Source: Cycloclasticus sp.
Lineage (GTDB): Bacteria; Pseudomonadota; Gammaproteobacteria; Methylococcales; Cycloclasticaceae
Direction: 5' to 3'
DNA: 8,154 bases
Assembly (NCBI GenBank): GCA_012960055.1
Contig: DUCA01000016.1
Span: 1 to 8,154 of the forward strand
Shown here: positions 1 to 6,780 of the stretch, in pieces
How positions within the stretch are numbered: the stretch's first letter is position 1
Layout: every line of letters starts with the position of its first letter
Notes under the pieces: generated by a model
What the model saw: the letters and a program-made list of their open reading frames with translations, nothing else
Databases searched by the model: none
Told to the model about the DNA's origin: nothing
Position numbers and translations under genes: made by a program

Positions 1-1432
1 CAGCTTTTACTTGTCCGTAATGATCGAAGATGCTGGTCATGATGCCTGAGCCAGATGTCAGCGTAAGGAAATGTCCACGGAAGCCGATCAGTCCGCGAGA
101 CGGACTCATAAACTCAAGGCGCATGCGGCCTTTGCCATCGGGTACCATGTTAGTTAATTCGGCTTTACGTAAGCCCATTTCTTCCATAATGGAGCCTTGG
201 TGCTGCTCTTCGATGTCAATAACCACTTGTTCAAACGGTTCTTGTAGTTTGCCATCAATTTCTTTTTGAATAACTTCAGGTCGGCCTACGCCTATCTCGT
301 AGCCTTCGCGACGCATGGTCTCGATTAAGACAGATAGATGCAGTTCACCACGGCCTGAGACAATAAATTTGTCTGGGGTCGGGCCTTGTTTTACGCGTAA
401 AGCCACGTTATGAATCAATTCTTGGGCTAAACGGTCTTTAATGTTACGTGAGGTAATGTATTTTCCGTCTTGGCCGGCAAACGGAGAGTTGTTAACAGAG
501 AAGGTCATGCTAACGGTTGGCTCATCAACAGACAAGGGGGGCATTGCTTCAATGCAATCAGGGTCGCATAAGGTATCTGAGATACTCAGTCCGTCAATGC
601 CGTTGATGCAGACAATGTCGCCAGCAAAGGCTTCGTCAACGTCAATGCGCTCAAGGCCTAGATGGCCTTTAACGTTCAGTACTTTGCCTTTACGTTGTTT
701 GTTTCCGCTGCCAACGACGATGACTGTTTGGTTGGGTTTTAAGCTGCCGCGTGTGATGCGACCAACGCCGATAACACCGACATAGCTGTCATAGGCAAGA
801 GAAGATATTTGCATTTGGAGAGGTGCGTTAACATCAACCACTGGCTGTGGAACCGAGTCTCTGATGATTTCGAATAATGGCGTCATGTCGTCCGCTAATT
901 CGTCGGCTTCAGGACCCGCCACGCCGTTGATGGCTGAGGCATAAATAACCGGGAAATCCAATTGTTCGTCGGTTGCACCAAGTTTGTCGAATAAATCAAA
1001 TACTTGGTCAACAACCCAATCAGGGCGTGAACCTGGACGGTCAACTTTATTGATAACAACAATCGGCTTTAGGCCTTGCTCGAATGCTTTTGATGTCACG
1101 AAACGTGTTTGAGGCATTGGGCCGTCAACTGCGTCAACGAGTAATAATACACAGTCAACCATGGATAAAACACGTTCAACTTCGCCGCCAAAATCAGCAT
1201 GGCCCGGCGTGTCTACGATGTTGATATGGATGCCTTCCCATTCAATCGCTGTGTTCTTAGCAAGAATGGTGATGCCGCGTTCGCGTTCTTGGTCGTTAGA
1301 ATCCATGATACGTTCAGAGCCTTGAGCTTTGCGATCAAGCGTTCCTGATTGTTCAAGTAGTTTGTCAACGAGGGTAGTTTTACCGTGGTCAACGTGGGCA
1401 ATGATAGCGATATTACGAAGGTTCTGTTTCAC
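1..1432 (-). CDS. typA: Ribosome-associated translational GTPase TypA/BipA (3' end cut off by window)
   Basis: TypA/BipA is an EF-G-like GTPase that binds the 70S ribosome and supports ribosome assembly and growth under cold or other stress. I translated 477 uninterrupted codons from the GTG at 1430-1432 to the window edge; the E. coli protein is about 607 residues, so roughly 130 C-terminal residues are missing. The G domain is complete: P-loop AHVDHGKT at 12-19, switch I RERGITI at about 50-56, G3 DTPGH at 74-78, G4 NKVD at 128-131 and G5 SAI near 166-168. The beta-barrel domain follows (around 203-300), then the EF-G-like domains with SGRGELHLS at 359-367 and PSRGLIGFR at 444-452. The start is fixed by an in-frame TAA at 1451-1453 with no ATG, GTG or TTG between it and this GTG, and by a good Shine-Dalgarno. 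It lies 64 nt after the rhodanese gene on the same strand. Identification is secure; whether it shares the upstream transcript is open. Confidence 0.97.
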   Translation of the reverse strand, partial: MKQNLRNIAIIAHVDHGKTTLVDKLLEQSGTLDRKAQGSERIMDSNDQERERGITILAKNTAIEWEGIHINIVDTPGHADFGGEVERVLSMVDCVLLLVDAVDGPMPQTRFVTSKAFEQGLKPIVVINKVDRPGSRPDWVVDQVFDLFDKLGATDEQLDFPVIYASAINGVAGPEADELADDMTPLFEIIRDSVPQPVVDVNAPLQMQISSLAYDSYVGVIGVGRITRGSLKPNQTVIVVGSGNKQRKGKVLNVKGHLGLERIDVDEAFAGDIVCINGIDGLSISDTLCDPDCIEAMPPLSVDEPTVSMTFSVNNSPFAGQDGKYITSRNIKDRLAQELIHNVALRVKQGPTPDKFIVSGRGELHLSVLIETMRREGYEIGVGRPEVIQKEIDGKLQEPFEQVVIDIEEQHQGSIMEEMGLRKAELTNMVPDGKGRMRLEFMSPSRGLIGFRGHFLTLTSGSGIMTSIFDHYGQVKA

Positions 1433-1496
1433 GAAAGTTTGTTCCTGTGATTATGTGATGTTGGCTAGTGTGGGTTTAGATTGTAAATTAACGGGG
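1433..1496 (-). other. 64-nt gap between the rhodanese gene and typA
   Basis: Apart from the typA Shine-Dalgarno, I see no hairpin followed by a T-run on the minus strand, so there is no visible intrinsic terminator after the rhodanese gene. A TACAAT hexamer (1480-1485, minus strand) resembles a -10 box but has no good -35 at 16-18 nt spacing. Either read-through from upstream or a weak local promoter is possible. Confidence 0.4.
1443..1447 (-). promoter_or_regulatory. Shine-Dalgarno of typA that supports its GTG start
   Basis: On the minus strand this reads CAGGA, ten bases before the GTG at 1430-1432. It is the clearest ribosome binding site in the window. Together with the in-frame TAA at 1451-1453 it makes the GTG the only reasonable start for typA. 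Confidence 0.7.
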
Positions 1497-1895
1497 TTAG
1501 CTTTGTTCCCAAGGCAACTTATGGAAACGCCAGCCGCCTAGGGTGCTGCGATGCTTGTTCTCATCTTTGTCGCCTTCAAAGCCTTCATCCATGTTGTATA
1601 GTGCTTCATAACCGACGGCTTCTAGTATTTTTGCTGCTTCCATTGAACGAGCACCGCTGCGGCACATAAGAACAATGGGTGTTGTTTTAGATGCGATATG
1701 CTCTTCTGCGCGTTCAACAAAATCCGGAAGGACTTTCCATGTCGGTGGTCTTTTTAATTCCACATGGACGGCGCCAATCGGGTGGCCGATAAAAGAAAAC
1801 TCAATTCCTGTGCGGGTATCCATGAGGATAGCTTGAGGGTCGTTTTGTAAAATCTCATGCGCCTCGGTCGGAGAGATGCTTTTTATGATGGACAT
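1497..1895 (-). CDS. Single-domain rhodanese-like sulfurtransferase
   Basis: This 132-residue protein is one rhodanese domain. Such proteins carry sulfane sulfur as a persulfide on an active-site cysteine. The active loop CRSGARS spans 78-84, with Cys78 as the putative nucleophile; it is the only cysteine in the protein. The N-terminal half has the usual pattern: ISPTEAHEIL near 7-16, then the strand AILMDTRTGIEF at 22-33 holding the conserved Asp-x-Arg, then a GHPIGAVH segment at 37-44. The tail GGWRFHKLPW at 120-129 matches the C-terminal end common in this subgroup. There is no signal peptide or membrane segment, so it should be cytoplasmic. The start ATG at 1893-1895 has only a weak TGGA (1904-1907) ahead of it. 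It lies 43 nt after the methyltransferase gene and 64 nt before typA. The fold and catalytic potential are well supported; the donor, acceptor and physiological role are unknown. Confidence 0.9.
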   Translation of the reverse strand: MSIIKSISPTEAHEILQNDPQAILMDTRTGIEFSFIGHPIGAVHVELKRPPTWKVLPDFVERAEEHIASKTTPIVLMCRSGARSMEAAKILEAVGYEALYNMDEGFEGDKDENKHRSTLGGWRFHKLPWEQS

Positions 1896-1938
1896 TTGGC
1901 TATTCCAGAAGAAAGTTATCAGCTATTACGTGCTTGTT

Positions 1939-2517
1939 TCAGTTTGGCGCTTTTTGCGCGATGAGAATGGCTTCGTTTCTGATGCCTTGTTTGATATCGC
2001 CGATACACGCTTCTTCGTGGTAGATAACGGGGGTCAATGTAGAAAAGAGCGATAAGAGCTCTGATTTTTCAAGTAGAAAATCGGGGTTGTTTGGTCCATC
2101 TGCAGTCGTTTTTTGACGCGTAAAAGTTTGGTAAAAAAGTAAGCCACTAGGCTTTAGTGCTGAAATAAGTTGAGGAGCAATATCGCGATTTAAAAAGCGT
2201 GAAACGGTGATTACATCGTATTTATGGGTTGGAAATGTAGCCATGTTAAGGTCAACCACAGCTGGGCTGATATGATTTAAGTCGGTGCAATTGTTTTTAA
2301 TTTGATTGATGGCAACCGCTGAAATATCCCAGGCGTCTACTTGTAAGCCGTGTGTTGCCAAGAAAAAGCTATTCCCACCGAGGCCGCACGCCAAATCTAG
2401 CGCCAGTCCTTGAGTTGGTAACAAGCGGGCATATGTGGATAGCATGCTTGCTGGGGCCGGAATAGTGTTGCCTCGTTGGCTGTAAATAGCATCCCATTTT
2501 TGTTGGCTATCGGACAT
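1939..2517 (-). CDS. TehB-like class I SAM-dependent methyltransferase
   Basis: This 192-residue protein has a class I (Rossmann) methyltransferase fold. SAM-binding motif I is LDLACGLGGN at 40-49, followed by the acidic motif II VDAWDIS at 60-66, where Asp64 would bind the ribose hydroxyls. The N-terminal KWDAIY (7-12) resembles the W-x-x-x-Y signature of TehB/thiopurine-type methyltransferases, and SRFLNRD near 106-112 with the later YQTFTR and GPNNPDFLL segments are typical of the TehB-like branch. TehB methylates tellurite and selenite, but many relatives have no known substrate, so I do not assign the name tehB. It is predicted to be cytoplasmic and near full length for the family. Its ATG directly follows the trkH stop codon (TAAATG, no gap) with no obvious Shine-Dalgarno, which suggests translational coupling to trkH. 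The rhodanese gene follows after 43 nt. The family is well supported; the substrate is unknown. Confidence 0.88.
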   Translation of the reverse strand: MSDSQQKWDAIYSQRGNTIPAPASMLSTYARLLPTQGLALDLACGLGGNSFFLATHGLQVDAWDISAVAINQIKNNCTDLNHISPAVVDLNMATFPTHKYDVITVSRFLNRDIAPQLISALKPSGLLFYQTFTRQKTTADGPNNPDFLLEKSELLSLFSTLTPVIYHEEACIGDIKQGIRNEAILIAQKAPN

Positions 2518-2520
2518 TTA
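2515..2520 (-). promoter_or_regulatory. Gapless trkH stop / methyltransferase start junction (TAAATG)
   Basis: The trkH stop TAA (2518-2520) is followed at once by the methyltransferase ATG (2515-2517). The preceding 20 bases hold no AGGAG-like sequence. This arrangement fits termination-reinitiation, which would tie methyltransferase synthesis to TrkH translation. The coupling itself is inferred. Confidence 0.6.
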
Positions 2521-3969
2521 ATCGCGCCAGAAAACGGGGCTAAATAACACTAACAAGGTGAATATTTCAAGCCGTCCCAGTAGCATGGCAAAGCAGGCGA
2601 TCAATTTGGTGGCATCCGGTATGCTGGCGTAATTACTGCTGATGTCACCCAACCCAGGACCTAGGTTATTCAACGTGGCCGACACAGCAGAAAAAGCGGT
2701 GATTTGGTCTAAGCCGCTCATCATCATTAAGATCATTAGCATGCCAAAAGATAAAATATAGGCTGTAAAAAAGCTCCAAACAGCGTTAATAATTGGCCGT
2801 GATACGACGTGGTGATCTAGCTTTACTGGCATGTCTGCGTGGGGGTGAACCAGGTGGGTAATTTCTTTGCCGAGCTGTTTAAGCATGATAAGGATACGCA
2901 CCACCTTAATGCCGCCCGCGGTTGAGCCACCACAACCACCATAGAAACTCATGAAAATTAGGAGTAACGGTATAAATAATGGCCAGCTCGCGTGGTCTGT
3001 TGAGGTGAAGCCAGAGGTGGTGGCGAACGAGACGACTTGAAAGATAACTTCTTCAATGGCGTTAGAATCATCTACTACGAAGCCTAAGGCATAGAGAGAG
3101 ACGCAGATAATGGCAATGTGCATTAACAAAATAGCGACATACGCCTTGAACTCACTGTTTTGTACATACAGTTTGAAGTTGAATGAATGCACAGCTTTAA
3201 AGTGCAAAGCAAAGTTAATGCCGGCGATAAACATGAAGCCAATGCAAATATAATTGAGTACAGAGTTGTTAAAAAAAGCAAAGCTGGCATCGTGTGTCGA
3301 GAAGCCGCCAATTGAAACCGTGCTGAAGCTATGTGTGATGGCGTCAAATAACGTCATGCCGCCGAGCCAATAGGCCGATGCGCAGGCAACGGTTAGGCCG
3401 GCATAAATTGTCCATAACGCTTTCGCTGTTTCGGTGATGCGCGGGGTCAATTTTGCGTCTTTAACGGGGCCGGGTGTTTCGGCTTTATACAACTGCATAC
3501 CGCCGACACCGAGCATGGGCAAAATGGCAACGGCAAGTACGATAATGCCCATGCCACCTAGCCATTGAAGTTGCTGACGATAGAATAGTATTGATTTCGG
3601 CAAATCATCCAAGCCGATAATGACGGTTGCACCGGTGGTGGTTAGGCCGGAAATGGATTCGAAAATAGAGTCGGTTAGCGACAACGAGGGCATGCTTGAA
3701 AAGTAAAAAGGTATGGCGCCGGATAGCCCCAGGCTGAGCCAAAATACCGTGGCGATAACAAAGCCGTCGCGTGTTCTGAGCTCTTCTTTTGCGTTTTTAG
3801 CTGAGAGCCAAAGCACCAACCCGGTTAAAAAAATGACGAAAAAGCCGATGATAAACGGCTGATGATTTTGTTCGTCGTATAAAAAAGAAACAATGATGGG
3901 CGGTAGCATCGTGATGCTAAACAAGCCGAGTAAAAGGCCAGATATTCGCCTAATAACGTTGAAGTGCAT
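2518..3969 (-). CDS. trkH: Trk potassium uptake system, membrane pore subunit TrkH
   Basis: TrkH is the K+-translocating integral membrane subunit of the Trk system in the inner membrane and works with TrkA as gating partner. The 483-residue protein matches E. coli TrkH in length and nearly throughout, including the MHFxxI start and the C-terminal LLVLFxPxFWR. The four pore segments are visible, each with its filter glycine: TTTGAT (Gly113), SIGGFSTHD (Gly222), TTSGFTS (Gly320) and LNNLGPGL (Gly437). A glycine-rich stretch at 344-353 (GGCGGSTAGG) corresponds to the intramembrane gating loop of the third repeat. Several hydrophobic helices are evident; the family has two extra N-terminal helices plus four helix-pore-helix repeats. 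The start lies 2 nt after the trkA stop, and the ribosome binding site is weak, so translational coupling is likely. No lesion or unusual residue was seen. The E. coli paralogue TrkG is an alternative name, but TrkH is more probable beside trkA. Confidence 0.97.
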   Translation of the reverse strand: MHFNVIRRISGLLLGLFSITMLPPIIVSFLYDEQNHQPFIIGFFVIFLTGLVLWLSAKNAKEELRTRDGFVIATVFWLSLGLSGAIPFYFSSMPSLSLTDSIFESISGLTTTGATVIIGLDDLPKSILFYRQQLQWLGGMGIIVLAVAILPMLGVGGMQLYKAETPGPVKDAKLTPRITETAKALWTIYAGLTVACASAYWLGGMTLFDAITHSFSTVSIGGFSTHDASFAFFNNSVLNYICIGFMFIAGINFALHFKAVHSFNFKLYVQNSEFKAYVAILLMHIAIICVSLYALGFVVDDSNAIEEVIFQVVSFATTSGFTSTDHASWPLFIPLLLIFMSFYGGCGGSTAGGIKVVRILIMLKQLGKEITHLVHPHADMPVKLDHHVVSRPIINAVWSFFTAYILSFGMLMILMMMSGLDQITAFSAVSATLNNLGPGLGDISSNYASIPDATKLIACFAMLLGRLEIFTLLVLFSPVFWRD

Positions 3970-3971
3970 AT

Positions 3972-5363
3972 TTAACCGAGGATCTTGCTAAGCAGCGATT
4001 TAGTGGGCTTAAACAGTGCTTCCACTTGGGTAATAGCGGATTTATCGGCGATAAAGAGAATCAAATGGTCGCCGCCTTTGAGGGTTACGCCGGATCGTGC
4101 GGGAATCGATTCCCCCTGTCGAACAAGACCAATGATGATGACGTCTTTCGGTAATTTGATATCGCCAATGTTTTTCCCAGCAATATGGGACTTTGTGCCA
4201 TTATCTTGTACCGTCGCTTCAAAGGCTTCGGCTTTACCACGTAACAAGGAATGCACACAGGATATGTCGTCTTCTCTAACGTGAGTAAGAATCTTGCCGA
4301 TGGTCGTGTGTTGTGGGTAAATAACGTTATCGATTGAGCCGTTATCAACCATGCCCATATAGGCTTTTCGGTCAACCACGCTCATTACGACTCGCGCGCC
4401 AAGACTTTTTGCGAGCATGGAACGTAAGATGTTGGTTTCGTCGTCCTTGCTAAGGGCGCAAAAGACATCGGTTCTATCGATGTTTTCTTCGAGTAAAAAC
4501 GCCTCGTCAGCTGCATCGCCACTTAATACAATCGTGTTGTCTAATTGTTCTGAAAGCTGGTTGGCTTTAGAGGTATTTTTAGTAATAATTTTGACCTGCA
4601 TGCTGTTTTCTAGCGCCTTCGCTAAACCCAAGCCGATTCTTCCGCCGCCAGCGATAATCAAACGCTTATATGGTTTGTTTTGATTAAACAGGATGTTTAA
4701 TACTTTTTGAATGTCCTCAGACGCGGCGATAAAAAACACGCGATCGCCTTCTTTGATTAGCGTTTGATTGTTCGGCAAAATGATTTCTGCATTGCGATAA
4801 ATGATGGCAATGCGCGCGTAGATTTCTTGCAATGTAGCGCTTAGTTCAGCGATTGATTTTCCAATCATGGCGTTTTGGCGAGTGAACTTTGTTTCGACTA
4901 AATTAAGCGCGCCATCAGCGAAGGATAAAACTTGTTGCGCGCCGGGGTGCAAAATGAGGTTCTCAATGAAATGGACGATTTCATTTTCAGGGTTGATGAT
5001 GGCGTCAATGGGGATGGCGGCAGATGAAAAGAGCGTATCTTTAACATTTAGAAACGCTTGCGCCCTTACTCGAGCTATTTTCTTTGGAACATTGAATAGG
5101 TGATGGGCGATTTGACAGGCCATCATATTGACTTCGTCACTGTCCGTTACGGCGATTATGATGTCGGCTTGTTCAATGCCGGCACTTTTTAGTACGTCAG
5201 GATGCGATACGTTGCCGCAAATGGCTGAAACGTCGAGTCGTTCGCAAGCTGAATCAATAACGCTTTGGTCTTTGTCTATCAGCGTGATGTCGATATTTTC
5301 CTTGGCCAAATTACTGGCAACGGTAAAGCCGACGCGGCCGGCACCTAAAATAATAATTCTCAT
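3972..5363 (-). CDS. trkA: Trk potassium uptake system, NAD-binding gating subunit TrkA
   Basis: TrkA is the peripheral cytoplasmic subunit that binds nucleotides and gates TrkH. The 463-residue protein has two tandem RCK halves, as in E. coli TrkA (about 458). In half one the Rossmann fold starts at residue 2 with GAGRVG at 7-12 and ends strand two with Asp30 (LIDKD), the usual NAD ribose ligand; an RCK_C-type domain follows at about 145-225. Half two begins near 233 with GGGRIG at 239-244, and the last RCK_C-type domain covers about 370-452. One oddity is that strand two of the second Rossmann fold reads KIITKN, with Thr261 where E. coli has Glu (KLIERN), so the second site may bind nucleotide differently. 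The MRIIILGAGRVG start matches the family. The ATG is 21 nt after ntrX with no clear Shine-Dalgarno, and trkH follows after 2 nt. Confidence 0.97.
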   Translation of the reverse strand: MRIIILGAGRVGFTVASNLAKENIDITLIDKDQSVIDSACERLDVSAICGNVSHPDVLKSAGIEQADIIIAVTDSDEVNMMACQIAHHLFNVPKKIARVRAQAFLNVKDTLFSSAAIPIDAIINPENEIVHFIENLILHPGAQQVLSFADGALNLVETKFTRQNAMIGKSIAELSATLQEIYARIAIIYRNAEIILPNNQTLIKEGDRVFFIAASEDIQKVLNILFNQNKPYKRLIIAGGGRIGLGLAKALENSMQVKIITKNTSKANQLSEQLDNTIVLSGDAADEAFLLEENIDRTDVFCALSKDDETNILRSMLAKSLGARVVMSVVDRKAYMGMVDNGSIDNVIYPQHTTIGKILTHVREDDISCVHSLLRGKAEAFEATVQDNGTKSHIAGKNIGDIKLPKDVIIIGLVRQGESIPARSGVTLKGGDHLILFIADKSAITQVEALFKPTKSLLSKILG

Positions 5364-5384
5364 TGGTTGAAACGTGGCTCTGCT

Positions 5385-6752
5385 TTAACGTTTGCCCCTA
5401 AACTCAACACCCAGGGCGTGGAGTTTACGGTATAGATGAGTTCTTTCGACGCCCGCGGTTTGGGCCAATTTGGTGACGCTACCGTTGTGTTGATCAAGGT
5501 GGTAATCCAAGTAGGCTTTTTCAAATTGTGCTCTGGCATCTTTAAGGGGTAAGTCATAAAAAACAGGTATGTCGCTTGATGAAATGACGGATCTGGCAGA
5601 CTCACCGAGAGTTGTTTTTACTTCGGTTAGGCCAATCTCGTCGCCAATGCCTAGTATTAATAGGCGTTGAACCACATTCCTTAGTTCACGTATATTCCCT
5701 GGCCACGCATAATTGCTTAAAAATAGTTGCGCTGCAATGGTAAATTTGCGTTTTGGTAAATGTTCTCGTTTTATATAGTGCTGCAAATAAAAATCTAGCA
5801 ATAAGGGTATGTCCGGTTTTCTTTCCCTTAGTGCCGGCAGGTATAGGCAGGCTACGTTCATCAAGTAGTATAAATCTTGTCTGAATTGACCATTTTTAAT
5901 AGCCTCTTCTAGGTCTTGCCGTGTAGAGGCGATAATTCTAACGTCGGCTTTAACTTCTTCGTGTCCCCCAACGCGTTGAAAGGACTTTGATTCCAGTGCA
6001 CTCAATAGGCGAAGCTGTACATCGCCATCCATGTCGCCAATTTCATCGATGAATAAGGTGCCGTGATTAGCTTTTTCCAACAAGCCATAATGAATGGTGT
6101 TACCGTCTTCACGACCAAAAAACTCGTCTAAGGCGTTATGTGCGGTGATGCTGCCGGTATTGAGTTCGACAAAAGGGCCGTCTTTTCTAGCGCTGTTTTC
6201 ATGGATGTATCTGGCCACGGTTTCTTTGCCGCTGCCGGGTTCGCCGGTTAATAACACTCGCGTATCGTGTTGACTGAGACGCCGGGCTTGCTGCAATAAT
6301 TGCATCAGTTGAGGGCTGCTGCCGAGTGGTGCTTGGGCGTAGTTTGAGAATTGCTTGAGCTCTATATTTTCTTGTTTGAGTTTAGCGGCCTCAAGTGCGC
6401 GCTCAATGGTCAACAATAATTTGGCGATGGATAAGGGTTTTTCTAGGAAGTCATAAGCACCTAATCGAGTCGCTTCAACCGCGGTTTCAACGGTTCCGTG
6501 GCCCGACATCATGATGACGGGGCACGACAGTTCGCCGGTACTCGACCATTCTTTAAGTAAGCTAACGCCATCGGTGTCGGGCATCCAGATGTCGAGCAAG
6601 ATCAAGTCATGGCGGCATTCATGGCGTGCCTGTTGTGCGGCGGCGGCACTTTCTACAGTAGTGACTTGATAGTCTTCGTCTTCGAGAATATCGCAAATTA
6701 GGCTGCGAATATCGGGTTCGTCGTCAATAACTAAAATGTGCGGTTTGTTCAT
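5385..6752 (-). CDS. ntrX: NtrX-type response regulator (receiver, AAA+, Fis-type HTH)
   Basis: This 455-residue protein is the DNA-binding partner of the adjacent NtrY. The receiver domain (1-120) has the acidic pair Asp10/Asp11, phosphoacceptor Asp54 (LLDIWMP), Ser83 and Lys105. The AAA+ domain (about 143-375) has Walker A GEPGSGKE at 170-177, Walker B FIDEIGD at 234-240, first arginine finger Arg291 in FRQDLYY, and the WPGNIRELRN segment at 350-359. A Fis-type helix-turn-helix lies at about 424-446. Two departures from NtrC-type activators are visible. The GAFTGA loop that contacts sigma54 is absent: after EFFGRED the chain runs straight into a short segment, about five residues shorter than NtrC. 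The second arginine-finger position is Leu297. Loss of GAFTGA is known for NtrX proteins, so it probably does not act through sigma54. The ATG is 28 nt after ntrY with no Shine-Dalgarno. A generic AtoC/ZraR-like label is less likely given the NtrY neighbour. Confidence 0.93.
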   Translation of the reverse strand: MNKPHILVIDDEPDIRSLICDILEDEDYQVTTVESAAAAQQARHECRHDLILLDIWMPDTDGVSLLKEWSSTGELSCPVIMMSGHGTVETAVEATRLGAYDFLEKPLSIAKLLLTIERALEAAKLKQENIELKQFSNYAQAPLGSSPQLMQLLQQARRLSQHDTRVLLTGEPGSGKETVARYIHENSARKDGPFVELNTGSITAHNALDEFFGREDGNTIHYGLLEKANHGTLFIDEIGDMDGDVQLRLLSALESKSFQRVGGHEEVKADVRIIASTRQDLEEAIKNGQFRQDLYYLMNVACLYLPALRERKPDIPLLLDFYLQHYIKREHLPKRKFTIAAQLFLSNYAWPGNIRELRNVVQRLLILGIGDEIGLTEVKTTLGESARSVISSSDIPVFYDLPLKDARAQFEKAYLDYHLDQHNGSVTKLAQTAGVERTHLYRKLHALGVEFRGKR

Positions 6753-6780
6753 AAGAGTTGTGTGGGGAACACTATTTTTT

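Noticed and set aside
441..785. Plus-strand open frames of 60-115 codons across typA, trkA and other genes
   Set aside because: They lie antisense inside well-conserved genes, show no recognisable family features, and fit chance frames opposite real coding sequence.
1213..1401. 62-codon minus-strand frame inside typA
   Set aside because: It overlaps the conserved G domain of typA in another frame; the typA frame reads P-loop, G3 and G4 motifs without a break.
1447..1459. GTGAT-TAT-GTGAT direct repeat before typA, considered as a regulator site
   Set aside because: It is a 5-base direct repeat with no dyad symmetry like a CRP half-site pair, and is likely chance in AT-rich spacer.
1480..1513. 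Possible typA promoter with TACAAT as -10
   Set aside because: No -35-like hexamer lies at 16-18 nt spacing. The nearest TTGGGA is 22 nt away, so it is not strong enough to call.
5360..5605. 81-codon minus-strand frame spanning the end of ntrX and the trkA start
   Set aside because: It is a shifted frame over the conserved Fis-type HTH end of ntrX and shows no family signature of its own.
6753..6780. Short hairpin-like GTGT...ACAC followed by a T-run on the plus strand, resembling an intrinsic terminator
   Set aside because: The perfect stem is only about 4 bp, it is oriented for plus-strand transcription, and no plus-strand gene is supported here. On the minus strand it lacks a T-run.
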